Below are positions 1 to 9,184 of a DNA stretch of 64,000 bases, one piece after another. The notes beneath the pieces were generated by a model, which saw nothing but the letters and a program-made list of their open reading frames with translations, was not told the DNA's origin and did no database searches. The DNA is from Haloarcula sp. DT43. GTDB lineage: Archaea; Halobacteriota; Halobacteria; Halobacteriales; Haloarculaceae. The position numbers and the translations under genes are program-made. How positions within the stretch are numbered: position 1 is the stretch's first letter; every line of letters starts with the position of its first letter. Where the stretch lies: contig NZ_JAYMGZ010000003.1 of assembly GCF_037078405.1 (NCBI RefSeq), forward strand, positions 558,001 to 622,000, written 5' to 3'.

Positions 1-11
1 CAAGTTCTTGT

Positions 12-68
12 AGCATCCCGCCGAAGGCTGTATGATTGTGCATAGCAACTAGCGTACGGCGGGATGCT
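12..68. repeat. 12-bp inverted repeat forming a stem-loop
   Basis: Bases 12-23 (agcatcccgccg) are the exact reverse complement of bases 57-68, with a 33-base loop that has its own small tatg/cata pairing. It lies outside any recognised gene. It could be a terminator of a gene to the left of the window or one end of an old element. The sequence does not tell which. Confidence 0.5.
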
Positions 69-269
69 GTAATTCTCGGGGCCTTGTTTCACTCAGTTCG
101 GTAAGAGCCTTCAGAGTTCATTGTTTTCGTAATTGGGAGAGAGTCAGACAACGGTCTCATACCCGGTCTTCGCATCTTCGAGTTGGTCAGTAGAAACGAG
201 CTATCCATTAAAAAGGTTAGACATATATCATGTGAAATTTTAGATGCTGTCAAGTGTTTTGTCACACTG

Positions 270-383
270 ATGAGTTTCGACCAGTACAACTGTCCAAACT
301 GCGGCGCGGGATTGAGCTATCAGACGACGAAGCACAACGGTTGTTCGAACTGCGGTTTCGTTCCTCCACACAGCGCTGAGTGA
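270..383 (+). CDS. 37-aa zinc-finger microprotein
   Basis: Reading from ATG 270 gives MSFDQYNCPNCGAGL at the N-terminus and a second CSNCG knuckle near residue 29, so the protein is a CPxCG-type double-knuckle zinc finger. An upstream in-frame ATG at 183 would add 29 residues that do not look like this family, so I chose 270. Such microproteins are common in haloarchaea and are usually of unknown or regulatory role. No specific partner can be inferred. Confidence 0.6.
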   Translation: MSFDQYNCPNCGAGLSYQTTKHNGCSNCGFVPPHSAE

Positions 384-561
384 CGAATTTGATCGAGATT
401 GCAGGCGCAATATCCAGACGTCTTGAGCAGATAGTTCTTCCACAAAAGTCCTGAAACAAACTACCCTATGTGTAGTTTCGGCACATAATCAGTCCGTATT
501 CTGCTTCGGTTAGATCAGGTAGATACGTTGCCCGCAGAACCTTGCCACAACCGACTTTGTG

Positions 562-780
562 TCACTGCTCGCCGGTCGTGGATGATGTCGTCCCCTTCAC
601 TGCAACTGTTCGGGGCGTTGGACAGTCACACTCCGTTCTGATGAGTGCTCTATATCCAGGGTCGGTCTGTAGGAGTGCTTCCAAATCATCCGTATATACG
701 CCCCGCTCGGTCTCAACAGTCAACACAACCTGTTCGCCACACCGCCGACATGCCCGTCCGAGAGGGATCGCTTCTCCCAT
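562..780 (-). CDS. Small CxxC zinc-binding protein, unknown function
   Basis: The 72-aa product has CRRCGE at residues 11-16 and CDC at about 51-53, giving four cysteines able to bind one zinc. Codon use has strong third-position GC as in the neighbours. It is the only minus-strand gene in the first 7.7 kb. It resembles the stand-alone zinc-ribbon proteins common beside haloarchaeal accessory genes. I do not recognise a named family. Confidence 0.55.
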   Translation of the reverse strand: MGEAIPLGRACRRCGEQVVLTVETERGVYTDDLEALLQTDPGYRALIRTECDCPTPRTVAVKGTTSSTTGEQ

Positions 781-995
781 ATCGTTTCTTTTGCCGGGTA
801 GAACCTAGAATGTATCGCCACCGGAGTGAAACTGAAACTGACGGACTTTCCCTGGTCACTGACTGGAGTACCGGCAGTCATACTGGCTGATATCGGGTAA
901 TCTGGACTTGAGTTTTCGACGACGCAAACGGTTATGTCCAAAGCGGCTTGATGTCTCTTCACACACAGTATCGCTGAGTTCCCTGGTATACAGTT

Positions 996-1148
996 ATGCC
1001 TGACAACACAGAGACCATTGGTCAGTGCCCGAACTGTGGTGACTCCATCACAGCCGCATGGACGCTGGTCGAATACGAGAAGGGCGACGGGTCAGCAGGC
1101 GTCTGGGCGGAGTGTCCAACATGTGCGGATGTCGTCGCCCCGGAGTAG
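996..1148 (+). CDS. 50-aa zinc-finger microprotein
   Basis: ATG 996 opens a 50-codon frame with CPNCGDS at residues 11-17 and CPTCAD at about 41-46, a CPxCG double-knuckle zinc finger. The spacing of about 26 residues between knuckles and the short acidic C-terminus are typical of haloarchaeal microproteins. The gene stands alone between a minus-strand gene and the 1425 operon. Function unknown. Confidence 0.6.
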   Translation: MPDNTETIGQCPNCGDSITAAWTLVEYEKGDGSAGVWAECPTCADVVAPE

Positions 1149-1424
1149 GGGGTCACCACAGTACTGTAGCACTGCCGTTGATGGAAGTCAAACAATTCAA
1201 GACCCGGTACGGTGAAAACCATAGGGCAGAGCGGTTGAATCAGAGGACTACAGCTTGGCGATATAGGATGAAGACCAATCTTGACTTCTGAGAGACTCTC
1301 CTTCCCGAGTCGCGTGGAATTGTATTTTTGTGTTCCAGGCAGAGTGAGGAGAGTCAGTAGCAGTTGCTCCAGCGTGCATGCTTGATACTGCGCTTGCTGG
1401 GATCGGCTCTTCTCGAGGAGAACC

Positions 1425-1691
1425 ATGACACGAGACATCGCATCACCGTTGAGTCGTACCGAGAAGAAATTAGAAACCGTGCTCGCTCTTTCCTTTGAGA
1501 GAGATACTGACGACCAGCCACGGCGTGTCCGATACCTTGCCTGTCGTGGCGAGGAAACGATGTGGCGGATCGAAGAGCGTCGCTGCGGTGCTGACTGGCA
1601 GACCGTCGACACTGAACGCCTCGAAGGACTCCAATTGAACCTCCCCGATCAGGCCACGAACGCAGAGCGACAGACGAACGTAGGCGTATGA
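1425..1691 (+). CDS. Hypothetical protein, first gene of a two-gene operon
   Basis: The 88-aa product has no recognised domain. It contains a pattern of alternating charged and hydrophobic residues (VRYLACRGEETMWRIEER) suggesting a small beta-rich fold. Its stop overlaps the start of the next gene in an ATGA at 1688-1691, so the two are probably translationally coupled. The downstream partner carries zinc knuckles, and the pair may form one complex; that is inference from coupling only. Confidence 0.55.
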   Translation: MTRDIASPLSRTEKKLETVLALSFERDTDDQPRRVRYLACRGEETMWRIEERRCGADWQTVDTERLEGLQLNLPDQATNAERQTNVGV

Positions 1692-2029
1692 CCCAGCCCG
1701 CACCGACAGCTGATCTGGACGGCCTCGTCGACACGACTACACAGGTGCGTTCGACTGAGCAACCCTATGGCAACCGTGCCCAGGTCCTGTCACAAGCCGA
1801 CAGCCAATCCGCGTTGCTGGATGTTCCTGTCGCAATCTGTTGTCCAAATTGTAGTGAGGCAGTCACGCTGTATGAACGAGGCCTCCCAGGTGACGTCCCG
1901 TACTTCGATACTGCATGCACACAGTGTGACATCGACTTACGGACGTGGTGCGCTGTTGGCGTTGACGCGGCCTATCTCCAGATTGTAATCGTACCAGCGG
2001 CTTTGCGTAGCGAGGTGACTACTGGATGA
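1688..2029 (+). CDS. Zinc-ribbon protein coupled to the preceding gene
   Basis: The 113-aa product has CCPNC at about residues 51-55 and CTQC at about 77-80, a zinc ribbon of four cysteines spaced about 22 residues apart, followed by a hydrophobic C-terminal stretch. The start ATG 1688 overlaps the stop of the 1425 gene. The family is not one I can name. It ends 149 bases upstream of the helicase-nuclease operon but probably belongs to a separate transcript. Confidence 0.55.
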   Translation: MTQPAPTADLDGLVDTTTQVRSTEQPYGNRAQVLSQADSQSALLDVPVAICCPNCSEAVTLYERGLPGDVPYFDTACTQCDIDLRTWCAVGVDAAYLQIVIVPAALRSEVTTG

Positions 2030-2177
2030 GTAAGAGTGCGTTCCAAAAGAGATGGCGTGGAGCGCCAGTGTTGTGTGCACACAATAGTAGCCGGCTTGCT
2101 GATAAAAAGGTGTGTACTCACACCAGTTTCTATACCATGCACGCTCGTACTGAGTTACGTTCACAAAACTAGAGAGT

Positions 2178-4286
2178 ATGAGTAGCCACCTCCATTCAAA
2201 GTCGCCCGTTGACGTAGAAAATATCCATATTTGTGCAGAAGAGGAGTTGATAAACCGCGCTCGCCGTGCTCAGCAGCCGACAGATATTGTTCTTGCCCCT
2301 GAACAGTTTCATCGGCGAAACCTGAAACGAGCGATTGCCGATAGAAATCAGCCGCGAAGTTCACTTGCATTGCTCACGCCAGCAGCCGTGGCGACCGAGC
2401 TTCTTTCATCACCGGAGGAATCAGATCCAGCGGTTCTTGATCGAATGGATCGCCTCCAGATGCTCAAAGACCTGTTGGAGTCTCCGTCTGGAGATGTGTC
2501 TCGATTATCTCGTGTCTTTGGAACGTCGCTTACAACCCAGTTGGATCGGATCGAAGCGGCGCGAGAAGAACTGTCGCTACTCACAGGGCATCATTCAACA
2601 CGCCGTTCCGCACTTGAGACGGTCTGTGCTGAGCTTGACGGTGTTGCTCGTCTAGATGCACTTGACCTTCTGACGGGCATCAGCAGTCTCGAGGAGCAAC
2701 TTCGCGACCGCGTCGAGGAATACATCTCCACAGAGGCGGTGTTAGAGGCGGGCACCGAAGTAGTAACAAACACAGGAGGAGATGCTTGGCAGGAAGAGTA
2801 CGCTGGGATTGAGCGGGTCAACGTCGTCGGAATTAGTACGTTGGGGGCGCCGCTGCTCGCGTTTCTGACAGCGATCGGTCGCGAGACTTCGAGTACCGTT
2901 CATCTCTATCTCCGTGCACGCACTGGCCCTCGGATTGCCAGCCGACTTCAGTCGCGACTGGACGATAGTAGTACTCCGAGTCCGTCAGATTCGATTGAGC
3001 GCTTGCAGATCGATGAGTTCCGGACTACGCCAGCAACGGAGATCGTGGCCCCAACACGGGCAGAGGAGGCGAGGGCTGCACTCGCGGTTTGTGAGGGGCT
3101 TCTCCGAGAGGGCGTCTCCGTGAGTGATATCGCGATCGTTGCTCGTGATATCGACAAGTACGAACGTGACTTGACCCGTGCGTCGAACACATACGGACGT
3201 CATCTCTCGTTTTGGACGCAGCTGGAGCTGAAGCGATCGCTCCCGTACCGAGTCGTAGCTGAGACCTGTTCAGTGCTTGCCGCTGCGTCTGCCGGCACTA
3301 TCGATGCCGAGACCATGTTCCGGCCACTGGAATGTCAGTGGCTCGTCACGGAGGATGACGCGGAAGGAGATGAGAGCGTTATACCGTTTACACCTGCTGA
3401 GCTTAGTGAAATCCGGAAGAGCGTCGGCACGGACTATTCCGGAACGCTGGATCAGTGGCGTGATACTGTTGCCATGACGACGTCGGTTAGTCCGAACGTC
3501 CAGCGTCGCTTCGAGAGCTATCTTGAGTGGTGCCAGCGCCATCGATCTGCGCCGGAACCAGATGATATTCTTGCTACGCTTGGCCCAGTTCTGGATGGGT
3601 TTGAGACTGTTGTTCTTCCGCACATCGAGGAAAACGATACAGTGGCATATACTGAGACATCACGTGCTGCCCGGGCCATACAGCGCGTCGCCGGGGATAC
3701 TGATTCTGATCACTTGCTACGCGAGGCTCGTGCAAAATACGCCGACTGGCGTGACCGACACCAGATCGAGTCGTCATGGTCGTCAGTTCTTGAGGTGATC
3801 GAGACGATCGCAACAGCTCGCCCAGGCCGCCGGGAACACGAGAACGCTGAGCGACTCGATGTACTCGATGCGACTGACACGTGGTTACGGTCGTATCCAT
3901 TCGTCATCGCACTCGGGTTCGTCGACGGTGAATGGCCGCAGCAACCCCACGGCGAATTCCCGGTGGAAGTCCAGACGGCCGTCACAGACGGCGAGTCACC
4001 CGAGGCACGCACCCTTGGTGTCAGAGGTGCGTGGACTGAAGAACGAGAGTACGACCACGCAGTCGACGCGGTTCGGACGGCGGCGAATCACATGATCGTG
4101 ACTCGGTTTACCGAAGATGTGAAAGGGGTCAGCTATCAGCGGTCACCACTGCTGGAGAACCTCTCGACAACGACACTCAGTGAAGACGCGTATCGCGAGC
4201 TGTTGGGAGAAAATGTCATCTTACCTGACCGGATTCGGAAGTCGATTCCAGAGAACGTCAGCACAGACGGGGAAATGAATGAGTAA
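2178..4286 (+). CDS. AddB/RecC-like subunit of a helicase-nuclease
   Basis: The 702-aa product resembles the inactive-helicase subunit of AddAB/RecBCD. It has a motif-Ia-like IVLAPEQFHRR near residue 37 but no Walker A lysine, a central TRAEEARAALAVCEGLL block about residue 292 typical of the second RecA-like lobe of AddB, and a C-terminal stretch with EWPQQPHGEFP and an AANHMIVTRF segment like helicase motif VI. It is much shorter than bacterial AddB (over 1,100 aa) and lacks the C-terminal nuclease and iron-sulfur cysteines. It overlaps the AddA-like gene by 8 bases. The expected role is recognition and processing of DNA ends in recombinational repair or defence. Family call is by eye. Confidence 0.65.
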   Translation: MSSHLHSKSPVDVENIHICAEEELINRARRAQQPTDIVLAPEQFHRRNLKRAIADRNQPRSSLALLTPAAVATELLSSPEESDPAVLDRMDRLQMLKDLLESPSGDVSRLSRVFGTSLTTQLDRIEAAREELSLLTGHHSTRRSALETVCAELDGVARLDALDLLTGISSLEEQLRDRVEEYISTEAVLEAGTEVVTNTGGDAWQEEYAGIERVNVVGISTLGAPLLAFLTAIGRETSSTVHLYLRARTGPRIASRLQSRLDDSSTPSPSDSIERLQIDEFRTTPATEIVAPTRAEEARAALAVCEGLLREGVSVSDIAIVARDIDKYERDLTRASNTYGRHLSFWTQLELKRSLPYRVVAETCSVLAAASAGTIDAETMFRPLECQWLVTEDDAEGDESVIPFTPAELSEIRKSVGTDYSGTLDQWRDTVAMTTSVSPNVQRRFESYLEWCQRHRSAPEPDDILATLGPVLDGFETVVLPHIEENDTVAYTETSRAARAIQRVAGDTDSDHLLREARAKYADWRDRHQIESSWSSVLEVIETIATARPGRREHENAERLDVLDATDTWLRSYPFVIALGFVDGEWPQQPHGEFPVEVQTAVTDGESPEARTLGVRGAWTEEREYDHAVDAVRTAANHMIVTRFTEDVKGVSYQRSPLLENLSTTTLSEDAYRELLGENVILPDRIRKSIPENVSTDGEMNE

Positions 4287-7200
4287 GACTGTTCCCCCGA
4301 TGAAGGGGAAACAGGCTGCTGTCCGTGAGGACTACTTTCAGCACGACGCTGGCTTCTTCGCTCTGGATTGCAATCCAGGGTTTGGGAAATCCACGACGCT
4401 CAACCAGATTGCCGCAGAGGCCCTTGTTCGGGCCGATGCTGCCGGCGACCGGTGTCCCGAACAACAACTCTGTGTGATCTCGTTTTCACGTGAGGATGCA
4501 GCGAGCATCGAACCAGGCATCAGAGACGCGCTTGATGCGTTTGCTGAGGATACGGATGGAGAGTATCCTGTCCAGATATCTCCCGAGACGGCAGACCGGC
4601 TCAAACGTCGCCTTCAGATGACAGACCATATCGGGACGATAGACAGCGTACTCCGTGGGATTTTCGAGGATATTGCGTCTGAACTTGGCTTCGATGGCAT
4701 GCCGAGCGTCGGGAACGCGTCGCAGCTCTCGGTCCTTCGACAGAACTGCATAGCGTCGGTCCGCCAAGATGATGCCTATTCTGACCAGTGTACACGGCTC
4801 GATACTGCGTATCCGACTGCTGGCGATTCAGACGACCGCCTTCATACCCTTCTCGAGGATGCGAGAGCGAAAAAGCGCGATCGGCGGCTCTCGATCGACG
4901 ACTTCGAGGCCCGGCTTCGAGACACCGTCACCGATGTGTATCCAAGTGGGCCACCAGAGACGCTTGCAGACCTCCTTGGAGATATACGTACATTCTACGA
5001 CGACGACGTCGCCACCGACTTTGCAGCCCAACAACCGCCTGAAACAGATGGGGGAACGAACGAGGCTGTCAAGGACGACCATGAGTGCTATGAAGAGTGG
5101 CTCACCTGTATCGAAGAGTTCTGTACTGTTCTCGAAGGGTACGAACGTGTGTACGATGCTGCGTGTCGTGAACAGGGTGTTGTTTCGCACGCTGACATCG
5201 CTTACTGGATCGCCGAATACTTCGACAACCCGCTGGAGGACATAGCCGGCGCCGACGAGAGTGCGTCGGAAGAATACCGAGCCCGCGTGAAAGCGCGATA
5301 TACTGCCAAGTTCCAGTCGCTGCTCATCGACGAAGCACAAGATATCTCGATTGCACAGCACGATGCGCTAGCGCCGTTTGTTACCGACGAGACACGGGTG
5401 CTGATGGCTGGCGATGTCGATCAGTGCATCTACGTCTGGCGGAATGCACGGCCAGAGCAGTTTGTGACGGGCTTCAAGCATGGTGAATACTTCGAGACGG
5501 AGTGGACAGAGCATCGGTCCTACTCTGGGTCTCGCACCTACCGGATGCGCCCGGACATCGCAGCAGCTGTGGATACGATCTTCGGAGACGTGTTCACAGA
5601 CCCAGCCCGTGGAGGCGGTGTCGACGCTGTCTCGGCGAACACCGACTATTCCTCGCTCGAGCCGACGCGAAGTGGGACAGCAGACCCTGCAGTCCATATT
5701 GCGGGATACACACAGCCAGAAGGGGCGCCTGGTACTCCAGACTGGTTCAAGACAGAAAAGACGCCAGTGGCGAATTATCTCGCTGGCGGACTTACAGATG
5801 GTACATTCGGACATGACACCGTGACAGTCCTGTTTGCCACTCGCTCGAATATGGATGAGCTGGCGGAGCAGCTGACAAATCAGGGGTTCTCTGTCGTCAA
5901 TGCGAGTACTCACCTCTTCGAGAACCCACTGATCAAACTCATCTGTCGAGTCGTCCGGTGGCTGGTTGAGCCATATGACCCCGAACGCACCCGTCGCCTC
6001 GTTGAGTCTGAGTGTCTCCCGCTTTCGTCCGAGAGCACTGCGTTATTCGAGGATGCCGGGTATCAGATCGATGCCGTGGCAGAACGTGGTGATTCTGATC
6101 GACAAGCAGCCACTGAAGACGGATTCCTGGCCGGGCTCGTGGCTCTTGCGCGGCGGCGTGCTCGGCACACGAGTGATCCCGGGTCGCTCGTTGCCGAAGA
6201 GATCATCGAGATGCTTGGCTTGCGTGCAGACCCATTTGGTCAAGTACCAGATCCTGAGCGACGCCTGGCAGCCTGCGATGCACTTCTCTACTCGATCGAA
6301 GACTGGGAAGGCGATGAGAGATATTCACTCAGTGAACTCGCTCAGATCCTGAACAGCTATGTTGCGGAGCCAAAAGACGGCCTCGTCCACCCCGTGCCAA
6401 ATCAAGACGAGTACGACATCGTGTTTCGGACGATCCACAATATGAAAGGCGACGAAGACAGCGTTGTCTGTCTCGCAGATGCGAGCGGCTCCGTGAATTT
6501 TCGGGGCCCGCATACTGACACGTTTCTCGCACTCGGCGATACACTGGCGCTTGCGCCGCCAGAGACAGTCTCTCGAACACCTCTCACACAGTCAGATGAC
6601 CAAGGGCCTGCGACGACGGACTATGGGTCACTTCGGTGGGCGAGTGACTACTGGAGTGACGGTCGCATTGCTGGCCCTCCATCGCTCAGTAGGATCAGTC
6701 AGCGATACTGTGCAGAACGGTGGCGAGTCCTGTACGTGGCTCTCACGAGAGCACGCGATCATCTCGTCCTCTCACTACCCTATGAACGCCGAGATAACGG
6801 TGTTGAAACGTCGTGGATAGCAACGCTGGCTGACGCACTCTCGTTTGAAGAGAACTCATCAGCAGGTATATACGAGGCACCAGTGTCCAACGCTGAGAAA
6901 GAAGAGGCACTCACTGTCGGTGTGAACGACGTCGCGTTGCCAGAGCGCAAATCGAGCGAGGGCCAACACCCAACGCCCCGGAGTGCTCACGTCCCAGCTA
7001 AAACCAAGACCGGATGGACAAGTCGATATGTGAATGGAACATCGGTGTACCAACTCACCGCCAATTCGATTGGTTCAAAGGCGCAATATATCCTAGATGA
7101 GAGACGAGAGAGCGTCTCTACTCGAAGTGAGTCAATAGACGCAGACCTTCCAGATGGGATCGAGCGAGAACAGCTTGGAGAAATCACGCATCAGGTTCTC

Positions 7201-7740
7201 ACACGTGCTGTCTCGCAGAACGTGTCTACCGCGAGCCTCCGGTCGTTTGATGGACCGCTCCCAGAGATTCTAGCTCAGAGCGTTACGGCCTCGGATTCTC
7301 GGATTACACCCGCAATGCGGACTTCGATTCAGACGTATCTCAGTGATCGTATTTGTCCACAGTTTGCCACCAGCGATACGTGGAGGGAGATCCAGCAAGC
7401 CCAGACCCAGTACGTCGAGGAACCGATTCATACCGTGCTTGAGATAGATGGCATCGAGATAGAAACCCAAAATCGAGCAGACATGGTCTCTGTTCAGTCC
7501 GATGGACAGTGGGTTGTTGACGAGCTAAAACTCACACACAGTTCAATTGAGCAGCAAACTAGGAAACAGCATCGGCTGCAGGTAGCGTTCTATGCGTGGC
7601 TGCTTGAGCAGCAACTCCCAGCAGAGAGTTCAGTGACTGCACGACTCACATATCTGGGCGAGTCGGTTGAATCAGCAGTTGTGTCGTCTCCCATTGTCCC
7701 AGTTCCTGAGTGGCTTGCAGGTCTCGTCGATTCTGAGTGA
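4279..7740 (+). CDS. AddA-like UvrD/Rep helicase with C-terminal PD-(D/E)XK nuclease
   Basis: The 1,153-aa protein has all superfamily 1 helicase motifs in order: Walker A NPGFGKST at 32-39, LLIDEAQD at about 347, MAGDVDQ at about 375, YRMRPD at about 420, TIHNMKGDE at about 717 and LYVALTRARD at about 818. The last 200 residues carry a RecB-type nuclease: EITHQVLTR, then DMVSV at about 1067 and DELKL at about 1080 (the D...ExK pair), then QLQ-like QVAFYAWLLE. It should unwind and degrade DNA from ends together with the preceding AddB-like subunit, with which it overlaps. AddAB homologues are unusual in archaea, which mostly use HerA-NurA with Mre11-Rad50. A defence role is possible. Confidence 0.75.
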   Translation: MSKTVPPMKGKQAAVREDYFQHDAGFFALDCNPGFGKSTTLNQIAAEALVRADAAGDRCPEQQLCVISFSREDAASIEPGIRDALDAFAEDTDGEYPVQISPETADRLKRRLQMTDHIGTIDSVLRGIFEDIASELGFDGMPSVGNASQLSVLRQNCIASVRQDDAYSDQCTRLDTAYPTAGDSDDRLHTLLEDARAKKRDRRLSIDDFEARLRDTVTDVYPSGPPETLADLLGDIRTFYDDDVATDFAAQQPPETDGGTNEAVKDDHECYEEWLTCIEEFCTVLEGYERVYDAACREQGVVSHADIAYWIAEYFDNPLEDIAGADESASEEYRARVKARYTAKFQSLLIDEAQDISIAQHDALAPFVTDETRVLMAGDVDQCIYVWRNARPEQFVTGFKHGEYFETEWTEHRSYSGSRTYRMRPDIAAAVDTIFGDVFTDPARGGGVDAVSANTDYSSLEPTRSGTADPAVHIAGYTQPEGAPGTPDWFKTEKTPVANYLAGGLTDGTFGHDTVTVLFATRSNMDELAEQLTNQGFSVVNASTHLFENPLIKLICRVVRWLVEPYDPERTRRLVESECLPLSSESTALFEDAGYQIDAVAERGDSDRQAATEDGFLAGLVALARRRARHTSDPGSLVAEEIIEMLGLRADPFGQVPDPERRLAACDALLYSIEDWEGDERYSLSELAQILNSYVAEPKDGLVHPVPNQDEYDIVFRTIHNMKGDEDSVVCLADASGSVNFRGPHTDTFLALGDTLALAPPETVSRTPLTQSDDQGPATTDYGSLRWASDYWSDGRIAGPPSLSRISQRYCAERWRVLYVALTRARDHLVLSLPYERRDNGVETSWIATLADALSFEENSSAGIYEAPVSNAEKEEALTVGVNDVALPERKSSEGQHPTPRSAHVPAKTKTGWTSRYVNGTSVYQLTANSIGSKAQYILDERRESVSTRSESIDADLPDGIEREQLGEITHQVLTRAVSQNVSTASLRSFDGPLPEILAQSVTASDSRITPAMRTSIQTYLSDRICPQFATSDTWREIQQAQTQYVEEPIHTVLEIDGIEIETQNRADMVSVQSDGQWVVDELKLTHSSIEQQTRKQHRLQVAFYAWLLEQQLPAESSVTARLTYLGESVESAVVSSPIVPVPEWLAGLVDSE

Positions 7741-7744
7741 TTGA

Positions 7745-8032
7745 TATCTGCAGGTTCCGTTACACCTCAGAGTAGAGACAGAAAGCAACAATCCGAAAGC
7801 TGTCGCTGCAGACTACGAAAAACTCTCTGATGCACCTGGAGACATGGTCTGGGCACACCCGAGCGAACGGGTTTTCTCAGAAGTGTGGGGCATGATCAAC
7901 GAACATGCGCTTGATGGCACCCTTCCTAAACGGGCGGCACACAGGACCCACGTACTTGAAAAGCACCTCAATAAAAACGGCGTTTCTGACCTCAGCGCAA
8001 AGACATACGGGAGTCTTGAACAAGACGAATGA
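7745..8032 (+). pseudogene. N-terminally truncated open frame, unknown family
   Basis: An open frame begins directly after a stop at 7742-7744, two bases past the AddA-like stop codon, and runs for 95 codons. The first ATG is at 7844, yet the 33 codons before it (including RVETESNNPKAVAADYEKL) read like coding sequence, so the gene seems to have lost its 5' end at a junction placed almost exactly at the helicase stop. Its end overlaps the next gene in an ATGA at 8029. I do not recognise the protein; translation from 7844 would give a 62-aa product. Confidence 0.45.
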
Positions 8033-8712
8033 CTTGGAAACAATCCACCACTGACGAAATTGCACAGTACTACCGGAACGAATTTTGCGGATACTTTGAC
8101 GAGATACCGTCGTTCATCCGAGACTGTCAGCCCAAAGAAATCGGGATTGCATTCCGAGAAGCGTACCCGGTCCAAGGCGACTCTGTGCCACCGAAGCAAT
8201 TCGTTCGGAGGCAAGCATTCGGTGACGGCAGAAGCGATTTCTCACAGTGGACCGGCAGTGGCAGTATCAAGCAGTTCATCAAAGCCCCGCCAGCCAACGA
8301 CCCGAGAGACGGTCGGCACACACTCGTCTCACCGGAACTCGTCGACGTGCCCGCCGTCCCAGAAGCCGTCTACTATAACTTCGTTCGGATGGTGTTCTGG
8401 CTCGAAGGCTACCACGATCTATCCGAGTCCCAGCGGGAGGACGCGGTGGTTGATGACATCCACGAACTCTTCGAAAGTAAATGGGACTGGTACGACAAGG
8501 ATACCACCGATTATCAGGCTCGTTATGAATTTCGACACGGCGAAATCAACGGCATTGCACCGCTGCCGATGCACTGTGACAACCACGACATGCAACGTCA
8601 TTGCATTGGCAAGTCATTCTGTCCGTACGACATCTACCAGAGTCTGCCCCTCCCCGATGCGATGTTCGACCAGCTTGAAGACACTGAAGAGACGAGTCAG
8701 TATCAAGCATAA
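8029..8712 (+). CDS. Protein resembling the iron-sulfur domain of primase large subunit
   Basis: The 227-aa product ends in a block with MHCDNHDMQRHCIGKSFCPYDIYQ-type spacing of three cysteines (about residues 186-205), preceded by a YEFRHGEING helix. Together these recall the C-terminal iron-sulfur domain of archaeal PriL. Two more cysteines lie near residues 20 and 34. It is translationally coupled to the truncated frame upstream. PriL-like domains without a full primase occur in haloarchaeal plasmid genes, so this may be a replication protein of a decayed replicon. The call is tentative because the fourth cluster ligand is not obvious. Confidence 0.4.
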   Translation: MTWKQSTTDEIAQYYRNEFCGYFDEIPSFIRDCQPKEIGIAFREAYPVQGDSVPPKQFVRRQAFGDGRSDFSQWTGSGSIKQFIKAPPANDPRDGRHTLVSPELVDVPAVPEAVYYNFVRMVFWLEGYHDLSESQREDAVVDDIHELFESKWDWYDKDTTDYQARYEFRHGEINGIAPLPMHCDNHDMQRHCIGKSFCPYDIYQSLPLPDAMFDQLEDTEETSQYQA

Positions 8713-8941
8713 CCCCGGTCAGATAGCGCCTGTTTTTCCCTGCCAATCTCCCATGCTCTCACAGTCATTCGTGCATAGAGCAGCACGCTATCTCGGTGAG
8801 GTACTGAGCAAGACTTGTTAGACTTTAGAGTATTTTCTACCGTGAAACTAATTCAACAGTCTGAGCGTGAAAACTGGCGAGTGACATCTCTATGCGCGTG
8901 GTATCAGTAGATACGCCGGTATTCGGGGGCCGGAATAAGAC
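8713..8941. other. Intergenic region, no gene seen
   Basis: The stretch downstream of the primase-like gene has no plausible frame. It separates the gene from the 81-bp repeat array. Confidence 0.5.
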
Positions 8942-9184
8942 CGTACTGCCTGAAATCAAGCGAGTGCCACCTTCACGAAGCAATATTTGAGATATGGCCG
9001 TATTTCTGCTGACTTGGAGTGGCTAAAGTGCCGAAATCGGACGTGTGCCACCTTCACACGGGTGTTCCACCACGAAACTCACTCATTCAAGACGCTTTAC
9101 CTGCTAAAGTTCCGAAATCGGGCGTGTGCCACCCTCACGCGGGTGTTCCACCACGAACAGGGGTTGTTCTTGGTGCAGTAGAAC
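8942..9184. repeat. Three iteron-like repeat units at an exact 81-bp period
   Basis: The core gtgccaccttcac (last copy gtgccaccctcac) starts at 8964, 9045 and 9126, exactly 81 bases apart. Units two and three (9023-9076 and 9104-9157) share a 54-base block with 5-6 mismatches that continues into gggtgttccaccacgaa; the first unit keeps only the centre. Substitutions between the copies are not concentrated in any codon position, so the array is probably not coding even though 81 is a multiple of three. A related gttccacc occurs at 9261. The layout resembles initiator-binding iterons. Confidence 0.7.

Noticed and set aside
1022-1612. Minus-strand 196-codon frame
   Set aside because: It overlaps a zinc microprotein gene and the 1425 operon and has a basic, low-complexity composition.
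8942-9184. Repeat array considered as a CRISPR
   Set aside because: Only three units, with degenerate repeats and spacers that are themselves related, and no cas genes nearby.
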